From contig CALJKW010000055.1 in assembly GCA_937980205.1 (NCBI GenBank), positions 620,001-684,000 of the forward strand: 64,000 bases of DNA, given 5' to 3'. Every line of letters starts with the position of its first letter. Position 1 is the first letter of the stretch. The notes under the pieces are model-generated. The model was given only the letters and a program-made list of their open reading frames with translations. It ran no database searches and was not told where the DNA came from. The translations under genes were made by a program, and so were the position numbers. Shown here one piece after another: positions 25,250 through 33,500 of the stretch. The stretch is from an uncultured Myxococcales bacterium (GTDB lineage Bacteria; Myxococcota; Myxococcia; Myxococcales; Myxococcaceae).

Positions 25250-26056
25250 ATGGGACGAGCCATGTCTTTCAAGCTGCACCGCCGCTTCGACCGCACCGGC
25301 CGCCTGCTCGGCGACGCCGGCATGGAGCGGCTCCAGAACGCCCACGTCATCGTCTTCGGCCTCGGCGGCGTCGGCTCGTATGCCGTCGAAGGGCTCGTGC
25401 GAAGCGGCGTCGGCCACCTGACGCTCGTCGACTTCGACGTCGTCTGCGTCACGAACACCAACCGCCAGCTGCACGCGACGGTCAGCGGCGTCGGCAAGCC
25501 GAAGTGCGAGCTGCTCGCCGCGCGCTGCAAGCAGATCAACCCCGACGTGCAGGTCGAGCCGATCCAGAAGTTCTACCGGGAAGACTCGGCGGAGCAGTTG
25601 CTGTCGGCTCCGTACGACTTCGTGGTCGACGCCATCGACAACGTGAAGGCGAAGCTGCACCTGCTCGCGACCTGCGTGCAACGCGGCACGAAGGTCGTCA
25701 GCTCGATGGGCGCGGCCGGCCGGCTCGACCCCACGTACATCCGCGTCGAGGACCTGTGCGAGACGCACATGGATCCGTTCGCGAAGGACATCCGCAAGCT
25801 GCTCAAGCGCAAGCACGGCATCGACACGTCGAAGCCGACGGGCATCACGTGCGTGTACTCGATCGAGCCGCGCCGGGAGCCGGTGCCGCTGCGCTACGAC
25901 GGCGACGAGGGCTTCATGTGCGTGTGCCCGGGCGGAGAGAACGAGTTCCACTCCTGCGAGCACCGGAACCAGATCGACGGCAGCGTCGCGTGGGTGACGA
26001 GCGTCTTCGGCATGAACATCGCCGGAGTCGTCGCGCGGAGGCTGGCGCAAGGCTGA
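25250..26056 (+). CDS. tcdA: tRNA threonylcarbamoyladenosine dehydratase (TcdA)
   Basis: TcdA converts t6A37 to the cyclic ct6A form on tRNAs reading ANN codons. The E1-like ThiF fold is clear: HVIVFGLGGVGSYAVEGLVRSGVGHLTLVD (the dinucleotide-binding Gly motif), FDVVCVTNTNRQLHA, CVQRGTKVVSSMGAAG and the family's SVFGMNIAGVVARRL end. The ATG at 25250 is used because GGGAGG sits about 11 nt ahead; an ATG at 25262 (MSFKLHRRFDRTG) matches the E. coli N-terminus slightly better. The TGA is immediately followed by the first of two GGGGAC repeats. Confidence 0.95.
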   Translation: MGRAMSFKLHRRFDRTGRLLGDAGMERLQNAHVIVFGLGGVGSYAVEGLVRSGVGHLTLVDFDVVCVTNTNRQLHATVSGVGKPKCELLAARCKQINPDVQVEPIQKFYREDSAEQLLSAPYDFVVDAIDNVKAKLHLLATCVQRGTKVVSSMGAAGRLDPTYIRVEDLCETHMDPFAKDIRKLLKRKHGIDTSKPTGITCVYSIEPRREPVPLRYDGDEGFMCVCPGGENEFHSCEHRNQIDGSVAWVTSVFGMNIAGVVARRLAQG

Positions 26057-26143
26057 AAAAATGGGGACTGTCCCCTTTTCCGTCGGCGCTGCCCGCGAGC
26101 CCCTAGTTCCGGCCGGTTACGAAAATGGGGACTGTCCCCTTTT
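26057..26143. repeat. Two copies of a GGGGAC-T-GTCCCC palindrome between convergent genes
   Basis: AAAAT followed by GGGGAC, T, GTCCCC and TTTT occurs at 26057-26079 and again at 26122-26143. Each is a 6-bp hairpin flanked by A and T runs, hence a plausible bidirectional intrinsic terminator between tcdA and ligD. A variant with the same GGGGAC/GTCCCC ends sits between two convergent genes at 48393. The family resembles widespread GGGGAC...GTCCCC intergenic repeats of bacteria that are linked to REP-type elements; that relation is an inference. Confidence 0.75.
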
Positions 26144-26144
26144 C

Positions 26145-28007
26145 TCAGCCGGCCAGCTTGCTCAGCCGCTCGAGGGCCGCCTGCAGCGGCGCCGCGGGCC
26201 CCAGCACCGGCGCGAGCGGGTCGCCCTTCTGCTCCAGCCGCGCGATGGCGTTCCGCAGCGTGAAGTCGCGGGGACCGAGCGCGTAGGTGACGTCGCTCCA
26301 CTCGAGCGGCATGGAGACGGCAGCGCCCGGCACGGGCCGCACCGCGAACGGCGCCGCGATGAGCCGGCCGTTCTGCCAGCAGTCGAGGTACACCTTGCCG
26401 CCGCGGCGGTCGACGATGCGCTCCATCGTCGAGATCTTCGGGTGGCGCCGCATCACGATCGTCGACAAGAGCTCGGCGAGCGTGACGGCGGCGGAGTGCG
26501 GCACCGTGGCTCCGAGCGGAATGAGCACGTGCAGCCCCGAGCTGCCCGTGGTCTTCACGTAGACCGGCAGCCGGATCTCGTCGCACAGCTTCTTGAGCTC
26601 GAGCGCGAGCGTGACGACGTCCTTGAACGGCGCCGTCTTCGGATCGAGATCGACGACGCACCAGTCGGCGAGCTCGATCGTCGCCAGCCGCCCCGCCGGA
26701 ACGTGCAGCGGAATCACCGCCAGGTTCGCGAGCCACTCGAGCGTGCGCACGTCGTCGCAGACGATCTGCTGCACCGGCCCGTCGGGCCCGGTCGTCTCGA
26801 AGAAGTGCACGAAGTCGGGCGCCTTCTTCGGCAGCGCGCGCTGGAAGAAGTTCTTCCCCTTGATGCCGTCGGGGTACCGCGTCGTCATCAGCGGCCGGTT
26901 CTTCAGGTACGGCAACAGCCACGGCGAGACGGCGCGGTAGTAGTCGTACAGCTCCTGCTTGGTGATGCCGTCGTCGGGCCACAGCACCTTCTGCGGGTTC
27001 GACAAGGGGAAGCTCGGCGGCGGCAGCTGCGTCGGCAGCACCTTTCCCGGCGGCGGCGTGCACTCCTCGGGCGCCTTGTCGTCGCGGAAGCGCAGGAAGG
27101 TCGGCTCGCGCACCGAGTGCTCGGCGGGCCAGTTCTTGTAGCGGACCTCGGCGACGAGCTTGGGCTGGCAGAAGCGGTCGTCCTTCTCGCGCTCGATGTC
27201 TCCGATGCAAACGGGGGCCTTCAGCTCGTGCTTCTCGAGCACGGGGAGCGCGTCCTTCATCTTCCGCGGGTTCAAGCCCGAGCCGCAGCGCCCGGCCCAG
27301 ACCCAGTGCCGGCCGTCCCAGACCGCGAGCAAGAGCGTGCCGAGGTCGGCGGCCCAGCCGGCGACGGCGAAGTCTGCGGTGTGCTTGAGCGGGATCTTGA
27401 GCCAGTCGGGGCTGCGCTCGCCGACGTACCGAGAGTCGGCGCGCTTGGCGACGATGCCCTCGAGGCCGAGCTGCTTCACCTGCTGGAGCAGCGCCTCCCC
27501 TTCCCGCTCGACGTGATCGAGCACGCGGATGCGGCCGTCCTTCGGCAGCGTCCTGGCCAGCAGCGCCTTGCGCTCGGAGAGCGGCAGCTTGCGCAGGTCC
27601 TTCCCGTCGAGCGCGAGCAGATCGAACGCGAAGTAGACGGCGGGGAGCTCGCGGGCGAGCGCGTCGATCTCGCGCTGCGCGGTGACGGTCGAGCGTTTGA
27701 GCAGGCGCTGAAACACGGGGTGGCCGCGCTCGTCCTGGATGACCAGCTCGCCGTCGAGGATCACGTCGGCGATCGGCAGCGCGGCGAGCGCGGCGGCGAT
27801 CTCGGGGAACTGCTTCGTGGCATCGCGACCGCGACGGAGCACCAGCCGGGGGGTGCCCGCCTCCTTGACCGCGAGCAGACGAAAGCCGTCGAGCTTGAGC
27901 TCGAAGATCCAACCGTCTCTCGTGAACGCCGAATCCCTCGGCTCGCACAGCTGCAGGGAGATGCTGTCTGCGGCGACACCGTCGGCGCGGAGCTTTTTAG
28001 GCGGCAC
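26145..28007 (-). CDS. ligD: Non-homologous end-joining DNA ligase LigD (ligase plus polymerase domains)
   Basis: LigD fills and seals double-strand breaks with Ku. The 620-residue protein has an N-terminal ATP-dependent ligase domain with the adenylated Lys38 in ELKLDGFR, then LDGELVI, EGIVAKRADSRY and the C-terminal OB part (WLKIPLKHTADFAVAGW). The polymerase/primase domain follows (from about residue 330): LSNPQKVLWPDDGITKQEL, CVVDLDPK (metal-binding Asp pair) and TGSSGLHVLIPL. The 3'-phosphoesterase module found in Pseudomonas or Mycobacterium LigD is missing. It starts at a GTG and is divergent from ku across 27 bp. Confidence 0.95.
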   Translation of the reverse strand: MPPKKLRADGVAADSISLQLCEPRDSAFTRDGWIFELKLDGFRLLAVKEAGTPRLVLRRGRDATKQFPEIAAALAALPIADVILDGELVIQDERGHPVFQRLLKRSTVTAQREIDALARELPAVYFAFDLLALDGKDLRKLPLSERKALLARTLPKDGRIRVLDHVEREGEALLQQVKQLGLEGIVAKRADSRYVGERSPDWLKIPLKHTADFAVAGWAADLGTLLLAVWDGRHWVWAGRCGSGLNPRKMKDALPVLEKHELKAPVCIGDIEREKDDRFCQPKLVAEVRYKNWPAEHSVREPTFLRFRDDKAPEECTPPPGKVLPTQLPPPSFPLSNPQKVLWPDDGITKQELYDYYRAVSPWLLPYLKNRPLMTTRYPDGIKGKNFFQRALPKKAPDFVHFFETTGPDGPVQQIVCDDVRTLEWLANLAVIPLHVPAGRLATIELADWCVVDLDPKTAPFKDVVTLALELKKLCDEIRLPVYVKTTGSSGLHVLIPLGATVPHSAAVTLAELLSTIVMRRHPKISTMERIVDRRGGKVYLDCWQNGRLIAAPFAVRPVPGAAVSMPLEWSDVTYALGPRDFTLRNAIARLEQKGDPLAPVLGPAAPLQAALERLSKLAG

Positions 28008-28034
28008 CTTCAGAGCAGCTATATACCTTCAGGC
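28008..28034. promoter_or_regulatory. Shared divergent promoter region of ligD and ku
   Basis: Only 27 bp separate the start codons of the two end-joining genes. The stretch contains CTATATACC, unusually AT-rich here and the only obvious -10-like sequence. A shared or overlapping promoter is likely, but the -35 elements would fall within the coding sequences and are not recognisable. Confidence 0.35.
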
Positions 28035-28940
28035 ATGAGCGCACGCGCGATGGCGTCGGGGACGATCAGCTTCGGCCTGGTCAACATCCCCGTGAAGGTC
28101 TACTCGGCGAACGAGTCGGGCAACCGCATCAGCTTCAACCAGCTGCACGCGGAGAAGAAGACGCGGCTCAAGCAGCAGATGTTCGAGCCGACGACCGGCG
28201 AGATCGTGCCGCGCGATCAGATCGTGAAGGGCTACGAGTACGCGAAGGATCAGTACGTCATCGTCTCCGACGACGAGCTCGAGAAGCTCGAGCTCGCGAC
28301 CTCGCGCACGATGGAGATCTCCGAGTTCGTGCCGCTCGAGACCGTCGACCCGCTCTTCTTCGAGACCGGCTACTACATCGGCCCCGACAAGGGCGCCGAC
28401 CGCGCGTTCAAGCTGCTGGTGCAGGCGCTCAACGACATGAAGCACGCGGCGGTCGCGCGGTACGTCACGCGCGGGCGCCAGAACCTCGTGCTGTTCCGGC
28501 CGCTGAACCACGGCCTCGTCATGCAGCAGCTGCGCTTCGCGGACGAGGTGCGCGCGCAGGGCGAGGTGCCGATCCCCGACGCGAACGTGACGGAGGCCGA
28601 GCTCAACCTCGCGCGCCAGTTCATTCAGCAGCTCTCGCAGCCGAAGTTCGACGCATCGAAGTACAAGGACGAGTACCGCGAGAAGCTGCGCGCGCTGCTC
28701 GACGCGAAGGTGCGCGGAGAGACCGTCAACCTCACGCCCAAGCCCGAGCCGGTCGCGAAGGTCGTCGATCTCATGGAGGCGCTGAAGGCGAGCCTCGCGA
28801 GCAAGAGCGCAGCACCTGCGCCCGCTGCTGCGGCACCCGAGCCGGCGCGCGAGCTCGAGAAGGAAGAGCGCAAGGGGCCGCGCCGAGCGCCGCGAGCCGA
28901 GGAGCCGGCGGCGAAGAAGAAGAAGTCGGCGCGCGGCTGA
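28035..28940 (+). CDS. ku: DNA end-binding protein Ku
   Basis: Bacterial Ku forms a ring on broken DNA ends and recruits LigD. The 301-residue protein shows the family core from the start (MASGTISFGLVNIPVKVYSA) through VKGYEYAKDQYVIVSDDEL and KPLNHGL-type LFRPLNHGLVMQQLRF to the helical end QFIQQLSQPKFDASKYKDEYREKL. The C-terminus from about residue 250 is an Ala/Pro/Lys-rich extension ending AAKKKKSARG. Basic Ku tails in other bacteria promote DNA binding. The pair with ligD makes a complete minimal end-joining system. Confidence 0.95.
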   Translation: MSARAMASGTISFGLVNIPVKVYSANESGNRISFNQLHAEKKTRLKQQMFEPTTGEIVPRDQIVKGYEYAKDQYVIVSDDELEKLELATSRTMEISEFVPLETVDPLFFETGYYIGPDKGADRAFKLLVQALNDMKHAAVARYVTRGRQNLVLFRPLNHGLVMQQLRFADEVRAQGEVPIPDANVTEAELNLARQFIQQLSQPKFDASKYKDEYREKLRALLDAKVRGETVNLTPKPEPVAKVVDLMEALKASLASKSAAPAPAAAAPEPARELEKEERKGPRRAPRAEEPAAKKKKSARG

Positions 28941-28954
28941 GGGCGAAGCCGAGC

Positions 28955-28990
28955 GTTCACGTACCGGTCCCCGCGCACGTCCCGGTGAAC
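28955..28990. terminator. Imperfect hairpin between ku and the kinase gene
   Basis: GTTCAC at 28955 and GTGAAC at 28985 frame CCGG-containing arms with a small bulge, giving a stem-loop between the convergent ku and kinase genes. No T-run follows it on either strand. Confidence 0.3.
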
Positions 28991-29035
28991 GAGCCCGGGC
29001 CCGTCGAGTCGTCCCCGCCGGGCGTCCCCGGCAGC

Positions 29036-30556
29036 TCAGTGCCGCCGCGCCAGGGTGATGACCCAGATGAGCATCGCGATCACCACGAGCGCCCCGGCCC
29101 CGAGCGCGCCGACGAGCTTCCACCCCAACCCGAACGGCCCGCTCTGCACTGCCCTCATCGCCTCGCCGGTGCTGTCCTCACGCGGCCCGAGCAGCGGCCG
29201 GTTGGGATCGGTCCCCTTCTGCGAAGCCTCGTCATCCTCGAGCAGCGACCCTTTCGGCGACGTCGCCCGATAAGGCGCAGCGGGATCATGCGCGTCGGGG
29301 TTCACGAGCACGGTCGCGTTGCCGACCGACCCGCGCGGAGAAACGGGCGTCACGGCCGGGACCACCCCGATCGGCCCGACCTCCTCGCGGTTCATCAGCA
29401 CGGTCGCGTTGCCGGGCGCCTCGCCGCGCGACGCCTGCCGCCGGTCCTCGACGAGCTCGGGGTCCATCAACACGGTCTTCACCTCGCCGCGGGCCGACAC
29501 CCGCGGCACGCCATCGCCGCGCGGCTCGGTGGTCGGAGCGCGCGCCCTCGTCTCGTCCGCGAGCGGAGAGACCGCGACGTGGGAGATCTCGGTCTTCAGC
29601 ACGACGCCGCGCAGCGAGCCGATCTTCGACAGCGCGTCGGCGAGCTCGCGCGCGCTCTGCCACCGGTCGTCGCGGTTCTTGCTCAGGCCCTTGTCGATGA
29701 TCGCGCAGAGCGCGTCGGGCAGCATCGGAGCGACGTCCTTGAGCGGACGCGGCGTCTCCTTCTCGACCTTGATCACGAGCTCGCCGTAGCTCGCCGCGAC
29801 GTACGGCCGCACGCGCGCGAGCAGCTCGTAGAGGATCGCGCAGACCGAGTAGACGTCGGCGCGCCCGTCGACCGAGCGCGCGTCGAAGAACTGCTCGTAC
29901 GCCATGTACGCCGGCGTCCCCATCGTGGTGCCCGCCAGCGTCAGCGCGCGCTCGCCCGTCGCCTGCATCTTGGAGATCCCGAAGTCGAGCAGCTTCACGA
30001 AGTCGCGCTCGAAGCCGGCGCCGTCTTTCCGCTTCGTGATGAAGATGTTCGCCGGCTTCATGTCGCGGTGGACGATGCCCTTGTCGTGCGCGGCCTGCAG
30101 CGCCGAGCACGCCTGGATCATGATGTTCACCAGCCGCTCGGGGTGAATCGGCCCCTTGAGCTTGTCGAGCTCGGAGAGATCGGTGCCCTCGAGCAGCTCC
30201 ATCGCGATGAACGGCACTCCCTCGTCGGAGACCTCGGCATCCAGCACCCGCGCGATGTGCTCGCTGCCGAGCATCGCGGCGGCGCGCGCCTCGCGCATGA
30301 ACCGCTCGACGGCCTGGGCGTCGTCGATGCGATCGCGCCGCAGCACCTTGAGCGCGACCGGAGCCTGCGTGCGCGTGTGCACGGCGCGGTAGACGGCTCC
30401 GAAGCCGCCGACGCCGAGCAGCTTCTCCACGAGGTAGCGGTCGATCTTCGTCCCGCACGGCCCCGCTTCGCTCATCAGGTACCCGGTCCTCGCGCAGCGT
30501 CGGGCGTCGCCGTCATGCTCGTCGCCGCAGTGCTGGCACTGGACCGTCGTGACCAT
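29036..30556 (-). CDS. Membrane-anchored Ser/Thr protein kinase
   Basis: The 506-residue protein has four cysteines at its start (CQHCGDEHDGDARRC, near residues 7-21), probably a zinc ribbon, then a Hanks-type kinase: GVGGFG, Lys70 (VALKVL), HRDMKPAN (Asp165, Asn170), DFG at 191-193, and GTPAYMAYEQF as the activation-segment end. After the catalytic domain (about residue 310) comes a low-complexity linker with repeated TVLMD, TVLMN and TVLVN motifs, whose threonines could be phosphorylation or FHA-binding sites. A membrane segment near residues 477-500 ends the protein (TLARRH). The topology fits a cytoplasmic kinase on a membrane anchor. The target is unknown. Confidence 0.9.
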   Translation of the reverse strand: MVTTVQCQHCGDEHDGDARRCARTGYLMSEAGPCGTKIDRYLVEKLLGVGGFGAVYRAVHTRTQAPVALKVLRRDRIDDAQAVERFMREARAAAMLGSEHIARVLDAEVSDEGVPFIAMELLEGTDLSELDKLKGPIHPERLVNIMIQACSALQAAHDKGIVHRDMKPANIFITKRKDGAGFERDFVKLLDFGISKMQATGERALTLAGTTMGTPAYMAYEQFFDARSVDGRADVYSVCAILYELLARVRPYVAASYGELVIKVEKETPRPLKDVAPMLPDALCAIIDKGLSKNRDDRWQSARELADALSKIGSLRGVVLKTEISHVAVSPLADETRARAPTTEPRGDGVPRVSARGEVKTVLMDPELVEDRRQASRGEAPGNATVLMNREEVGPIGVVPAVTPVSPRGSVGNATVLVNPDAHDPAAPYRATSPKGSLLEDDEASQKGTDPNRPLLGPREDSTGEAMRAVQSGPFGLGWKLVGALGAGALVVIAMLIWVITLARRH

Positions 30557-31042
30557 CTTTCGACCGTTTTATCCGTAAGCGGCCACGAGTCCACAGCGCG
30601 AGCAGGAACCACGCGAGACCGTCCGCGGTCGCCGAGCAGCCGCAGCCGACGCCGAGGCCACGGGCGCCGTCGGGATGCCGGCATCGCCACCAGCGTCGAC
30701 ACCCGCATCCACGCCCGCATCGACACCGGCGTCGAACCCTGCATCGAGGCCGCCGTCGACACCGGCGTCGACACCCGCATCGAACCCGGCATCCACGCCG
30801 CCGCCGAGGGCGACGAAGTCGTACGCGCCGGAGCCATTCACGCGGCCGTCGCTGCCGACGGTGAAGCCATCACCGGTGAACGCGGTGATGATGAACCGTC
30901 CGCCTGCGACGGACCCCGGCTGCGCGCCCGCGCCGGCGCGAGCGAGCCCCAAGGAGGGTTGCCCGGCCGCTGTTTCCACCGTCATGTCGCCTGCTTGCGT
31001 GACGGATCGAGGCGCGCGCCGCGCTCGCCGGTCCAGGGTCAC
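30513..31042 (-). pseudogene. Decayed MYXO-CTERM protein gene with a frameshift
   Basis: One frame reads GRFIITAFTGDGFTVGSDGR, then a run of VDAG/FDAG repeats, and ends at 30569 in a nonsense-like tail (AAYG). The third frame of the same strand reads LGVGCGCSATADGLAWFLLA followed by LWTRGRLRIKR, a good MYXO-CTERM-like sorting signal: Cys-Gly-Cys-Ser, a hydrophobic span and a basic end. The repeats and this tail would join if a frameshift occurred near 30665-30680. The N-terminus has no signal peptide, so the gene appears truncated as well. Sequencing error is the main alternative. The tail frame runs on to 30513, inside the kinase start. Confidence 0.5.
30676..30810 (-). repeat. Degenerate Asp-Ala-Gly coding repeat
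   Basis: About ten imperfect copies of a 12-nt unit encode V/F-DAG on the minus strand (GVDAGFDAGVDAGVDGG and similar). Such linkers precede sorting tails in many myxobacterial surface proteins. Replication slippage in repeats like this could produce the frame change noted for the pseudogene. Confidence 0.6.
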
Positions 31043-31060
31043 CTCCCGTTCGAGGCCGCG

Positions 31061-31675
31061 ATGTCAGACCCCTCTGGTACTCGTGTTTCCATGCGACGCA
31101 GCTACTCGTTGACCGAAGTCGCCGCGCTGTTGGGGCTCTCGACCGAGCACATTCAGGCGTTGTCGCTGACGCTCCTGGGTGGGCCCCGCGACCTGTTCAC
31201 GTTCCAGGAAGTCGTGCTCATGCGCACGAACGCTTCGCGGCGTCCGGCGCGCGAGCTGCCGGCTCCGTCCGCCGAGGCGTCGTACGAGCAGGCGTGCTCC
31301 CTCGAAGACCAGAACCCGTCCGAGGCCATCGACCGCTACCTCGAGGCCGTCGCCGCGAACCCGCGCCACGCCGACGCGCACGTGAACCTCGGGCGCCTGC
31401 TGCACACCGGGGGCCGACTCCGCGAGGCCGAGGCCCACTACGTCGCCGCGCTCGTCGCCCGGCCGAACGACGCCACCGCCACCTTCAACCTCGCCGTCGT
31501 CCTCGAAGATCTCGGCAAGCACGACGAGGCCATCACCCGCTACCAGGAAGCGATCGCGCTCGACCCCGGCTGCGTCGACGCCTACTTCAACATCGCCAGG
31601 CTGTACGAGAAGAAGGGGGAGAAGCTTGCGGCCATCCGACACCTGAAAGACTACCGTCGCCTCCGCGGCGGGTGA
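31061..31675 (+). CDS. MerR-like HTH protein with TPR repeats
   Basis: The ATG at 31061 follows GAGG with 5-nt spacing; a second ATG at 31091 (MRRSYSLTEVAALLG) is a fair alternative. Residues about 12-55 (SYSLTEVAALLGLSTEHIQ, then LFTFQEVVLMRT) resemble the N-terminal helix-turn-helix of MerR-type proteins. From about residue 75 there are three to four TPR units (EASYEQACSLEDQNPSEAI, AHVNLGRLLHTGGRLREAE, ATFNLAVVLEDLGKHDEA, AYFNIARLYEKKGEK). The total length is 204 residues. Its stop overlaps the start of a CheR-like methyltransferase (GTGA), so the two proteins probably act together. Confidence 0.75.
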   Translation: MSDPSGTRVSMRRSYSLTEVAALLGLSTEHIQALSLTLLGGPRDLFTFQEVVLMRTNASRRPARELPAPSAEASYEQACSLEDQNPSEAIDRYLEAVAANPRHADAHVNLGRLLHTGGRLREAEAHYVAALVARPNDATATFNLAVVLEDLGKHDEAITRYQEAIALDPGCVDAYFNIARLYEKKGEKLAAIRHLKDYRRLRGG

Positions 31676-32460
31676 GTGACTGCTCAGAGCTCTTGAAGTG
31701 GGCGGCTGTTCGACTCGGCCTTCGCTGGGCCGGGTTCCGGAACGTCCGCGGCCAGGTCTGTAAGCGCATCGTACGGCGCGCGCGGGAGCTCGGGCTCTCG
31801 GGCCTCGACGACTACCGGCGCCACCTCGAAGCGCACTCCGACGAGTGGGACGTCCTCGCGCGCCTGTGCCGCGTCACCATCACCCGCTTCGGGAGGGATC
31901 TCCACGTCTGGAGACGCCTCGTCGAGCACGAGCTGCCTCGCCTCGCCGAGGCTGCCACCGCGGGCGGGCGAGACCACCTGTCGGCCTGGAGCGCCGGCTG
32001 CGCCGGAGGCGAAGAGCCGTACACACTGTCCATCGCATGGGAGCTCGAGGTGGCGCCTCGCTGGCCATCGCTACAGCTCGACGTGCTCGGTACTGACATC
32101 GATGAAGAAGAGCTCGCTCGCGCGGCCGCCGGGACGTACCCCGACGGAGCGATGACAGAGCTCGACCCCAGGTGGCGGACTGCCGGGTTCGACGCGGACA
32201 ACCGCGTGCGCGACGGGTTTCGCGCGCGCGTGAGGTTTCAGCGGCACGACCTGCGGGCGGATCCTGCCCCGGCGGGCCCGCTCGATCTCATCCTCTGCCG
32301 CAACCTCGCGTTCACCTACTTCGGCGAGGAGGCGCAGCGCGACGTCCTCGCGACGTTCCGCCGCGTGCTGCGCCCCGACGGCGTGCTCGTGGTCGGCAAG
32401 GGCGAGACCGTGCCCGACGGGGGCTTCACCCTGGTCGCGCCGCTCGTCTACAGGCCTTAA
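31672..32460 (+). CDS. CheR-like protein methyltransferase
   Basis: The 262-residue protein has a CheR-type catalytic domain: SAGCAGGEEPYTLSIAWE (SAM-binding motif I), LDVLGTDIDEEELARAAAGTY and LDLILCRNLAFTYFGEEAQ, matching the CRNVLIYF motif of CheR. An N-terminal helical part (RIVRRARELGLSGLDDYRRHL) is also CheR-like. CheR methylates glutamates on chemoreceptors, but no receptor, CheA or CheB is nearby. The TPR protein encoded just upstream may replace the TPR domain that some CheR proteins carry. Confidence 0.8.
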   Translation: MSDCSELLKWAAVRLGLRWAGFRNVRGQVCKRIVRRARELGLSGLDDYRRHLEAHSDEWDVLARLCRVTITRFGRDLHVWRRLVEHELPRLAEAATAGGRDHLSAWSAGCAGGEEPYTLSIAWELEVAPRWPSLQLDVLGTDIDEEELARAAAGTYPDGAMTELDPRWRTAGFDADNRVRDGFRARVRFQRHDLRADPAPAGPLDLILCRNLAFTYFGEEAQRDVLATFRRVLRPDGVLVVGKGETVPDGGFTLVAPLVYRP

Positions 32461-32471
32461 GGTCCGCGGCC

Positions 32472-33500
32472 GTGCGCGAAGCGCTCCTTCATTGGTTCAG
32501 GCGACATCAACGCGACCTGCCCTGGCGCGGAGTGAAGGATCCGTACGCGGTCTGGATCTCCGAGATCATGCTGCAGCAGACGCAGGTCTCGACGGTCATC
32601 CCGTACTACGCGCGGTTCCTGAAGCGCTTTCCCACCGTGAAGGCGCTGGCGAAGGCTCCGCTTCAGGAGGTGCTCGGGCTCTGGAAGGGCCTGGGCTACT
32701 ACTCGCGCGCGCGCAACCTGCACCGCGCGGCGCAGGAGATCGTCGAGCGCCACGGCGGCGAGCTGCCCCGCTCGGCGGCGGAGCTGCGCGAGCTGCCCGG
32801 CTTCGGCCGGTACACCTCGGGCGCGGTGGCCTCCATCGCGTTCGGCGAAGCGGCCCCGATCGTCGACGGCAACGTCGCGCGCGTGTTCTCGCGCGTGCAC
32901 GCCATCGACGCGCCGCCCGGCGACCAGGCGCGGGAGGCCCGCCTGTGGGACGAGGCTGCGCGGCTCGTGAAGGGGCCGGATCCCGGCTCCTTGAACGAGG
33001 CGTTGATGGAGCTGGGCGCCACGGTTTGCCTCCCCAAGGGGCCGCTATGTCTGTTGTGTCCGGTGAGCCCGCACTGCCAGGCGCTGAAGGAAGGTCGCGT
33101 CCACGAGCTGCCGCCGGCGAAGCAGCGCGCCGCACGGAAGAGGCTCGAGCTGTGGGTCGCCGTGTGCCGCCGGCGCGACCGCCTGCTGCTCGCGCGCCGA
33201 CCCGACACCGGCCTCTTCGGCGGCCTGTGGGAGCTGCCCACCGCCGACTCCAGCGAGGGCCTCGCGAAGCTGCTGCCCGGCACGCTCGGCGAGCACCTCG
33301 GCACGGTCGAGCGAACCCTCACCCACCGCGACCTCGTCCTGCAGCTCTACCGGGTGCAATCGCGCGCGACCTTCAAACGTGTCCCGGGTTACAGCGAGTG
33401 CCGCTGGGTGACGCGGCAACAGACCGAGCCGCTCGGAGTCAGCGCGGCGATGCAAGAGGTGTTGAGCCGCGTATGGGAGACCTCGTCGGCAAGCTCGTAG
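32472..33500 (+). CDS. mutY: A/G-specific adenine glycosylase MutY
   Basis: MutY removes adenine mispaired with 8-oxoguanine. The 342-residue protein starts at a GTG and has the catalytic Glu31 in SEIMLQQTQV, the helix-hairpin-helix ELPGFGRYTSGAVASIAF and the catalytic Asp132 in APIVDGNVARV. The [4Fe-4S] ligands are Cys186, Cys193, Cys196 and Cys202 (C-x6-C-x2-C-x5-C). The C-terminal NUDIX-like domain (LLARRPDTGLFGGLWELPT) reads 8-oxoG. Its last 28 nt overlap the next gene. Confidence 0.95.
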   Translation: MREALLHWFRRHQRDLPWRGVKDPYAVWISEIMLQQTQVSTVIPYYARFLKRFPTVKALAKAPLQEVLGLWKGLGYYSRARNLHRAAQEIVERHGGELPRSAAELRELPGFGRYTSGAVASIAFGEAAPIVDGNVARVFSRVHAIDAPPGDQAREARLWDEAARLVKGPDPGSLNEALMELGATVCLPKGPLCLLCPVSPHCQALKEGRVHELPPAKQRAARKRLELWVAVCRRRDRLLLARRPDTGLFGGLWELPTADSSEGLAKLLPGTLGEHLGTVERTLTHRDLVLQLYRVQSRATFKRVPGYSECRWVTRQQTEPLGVSAAMQEVLSRVWETSSASS

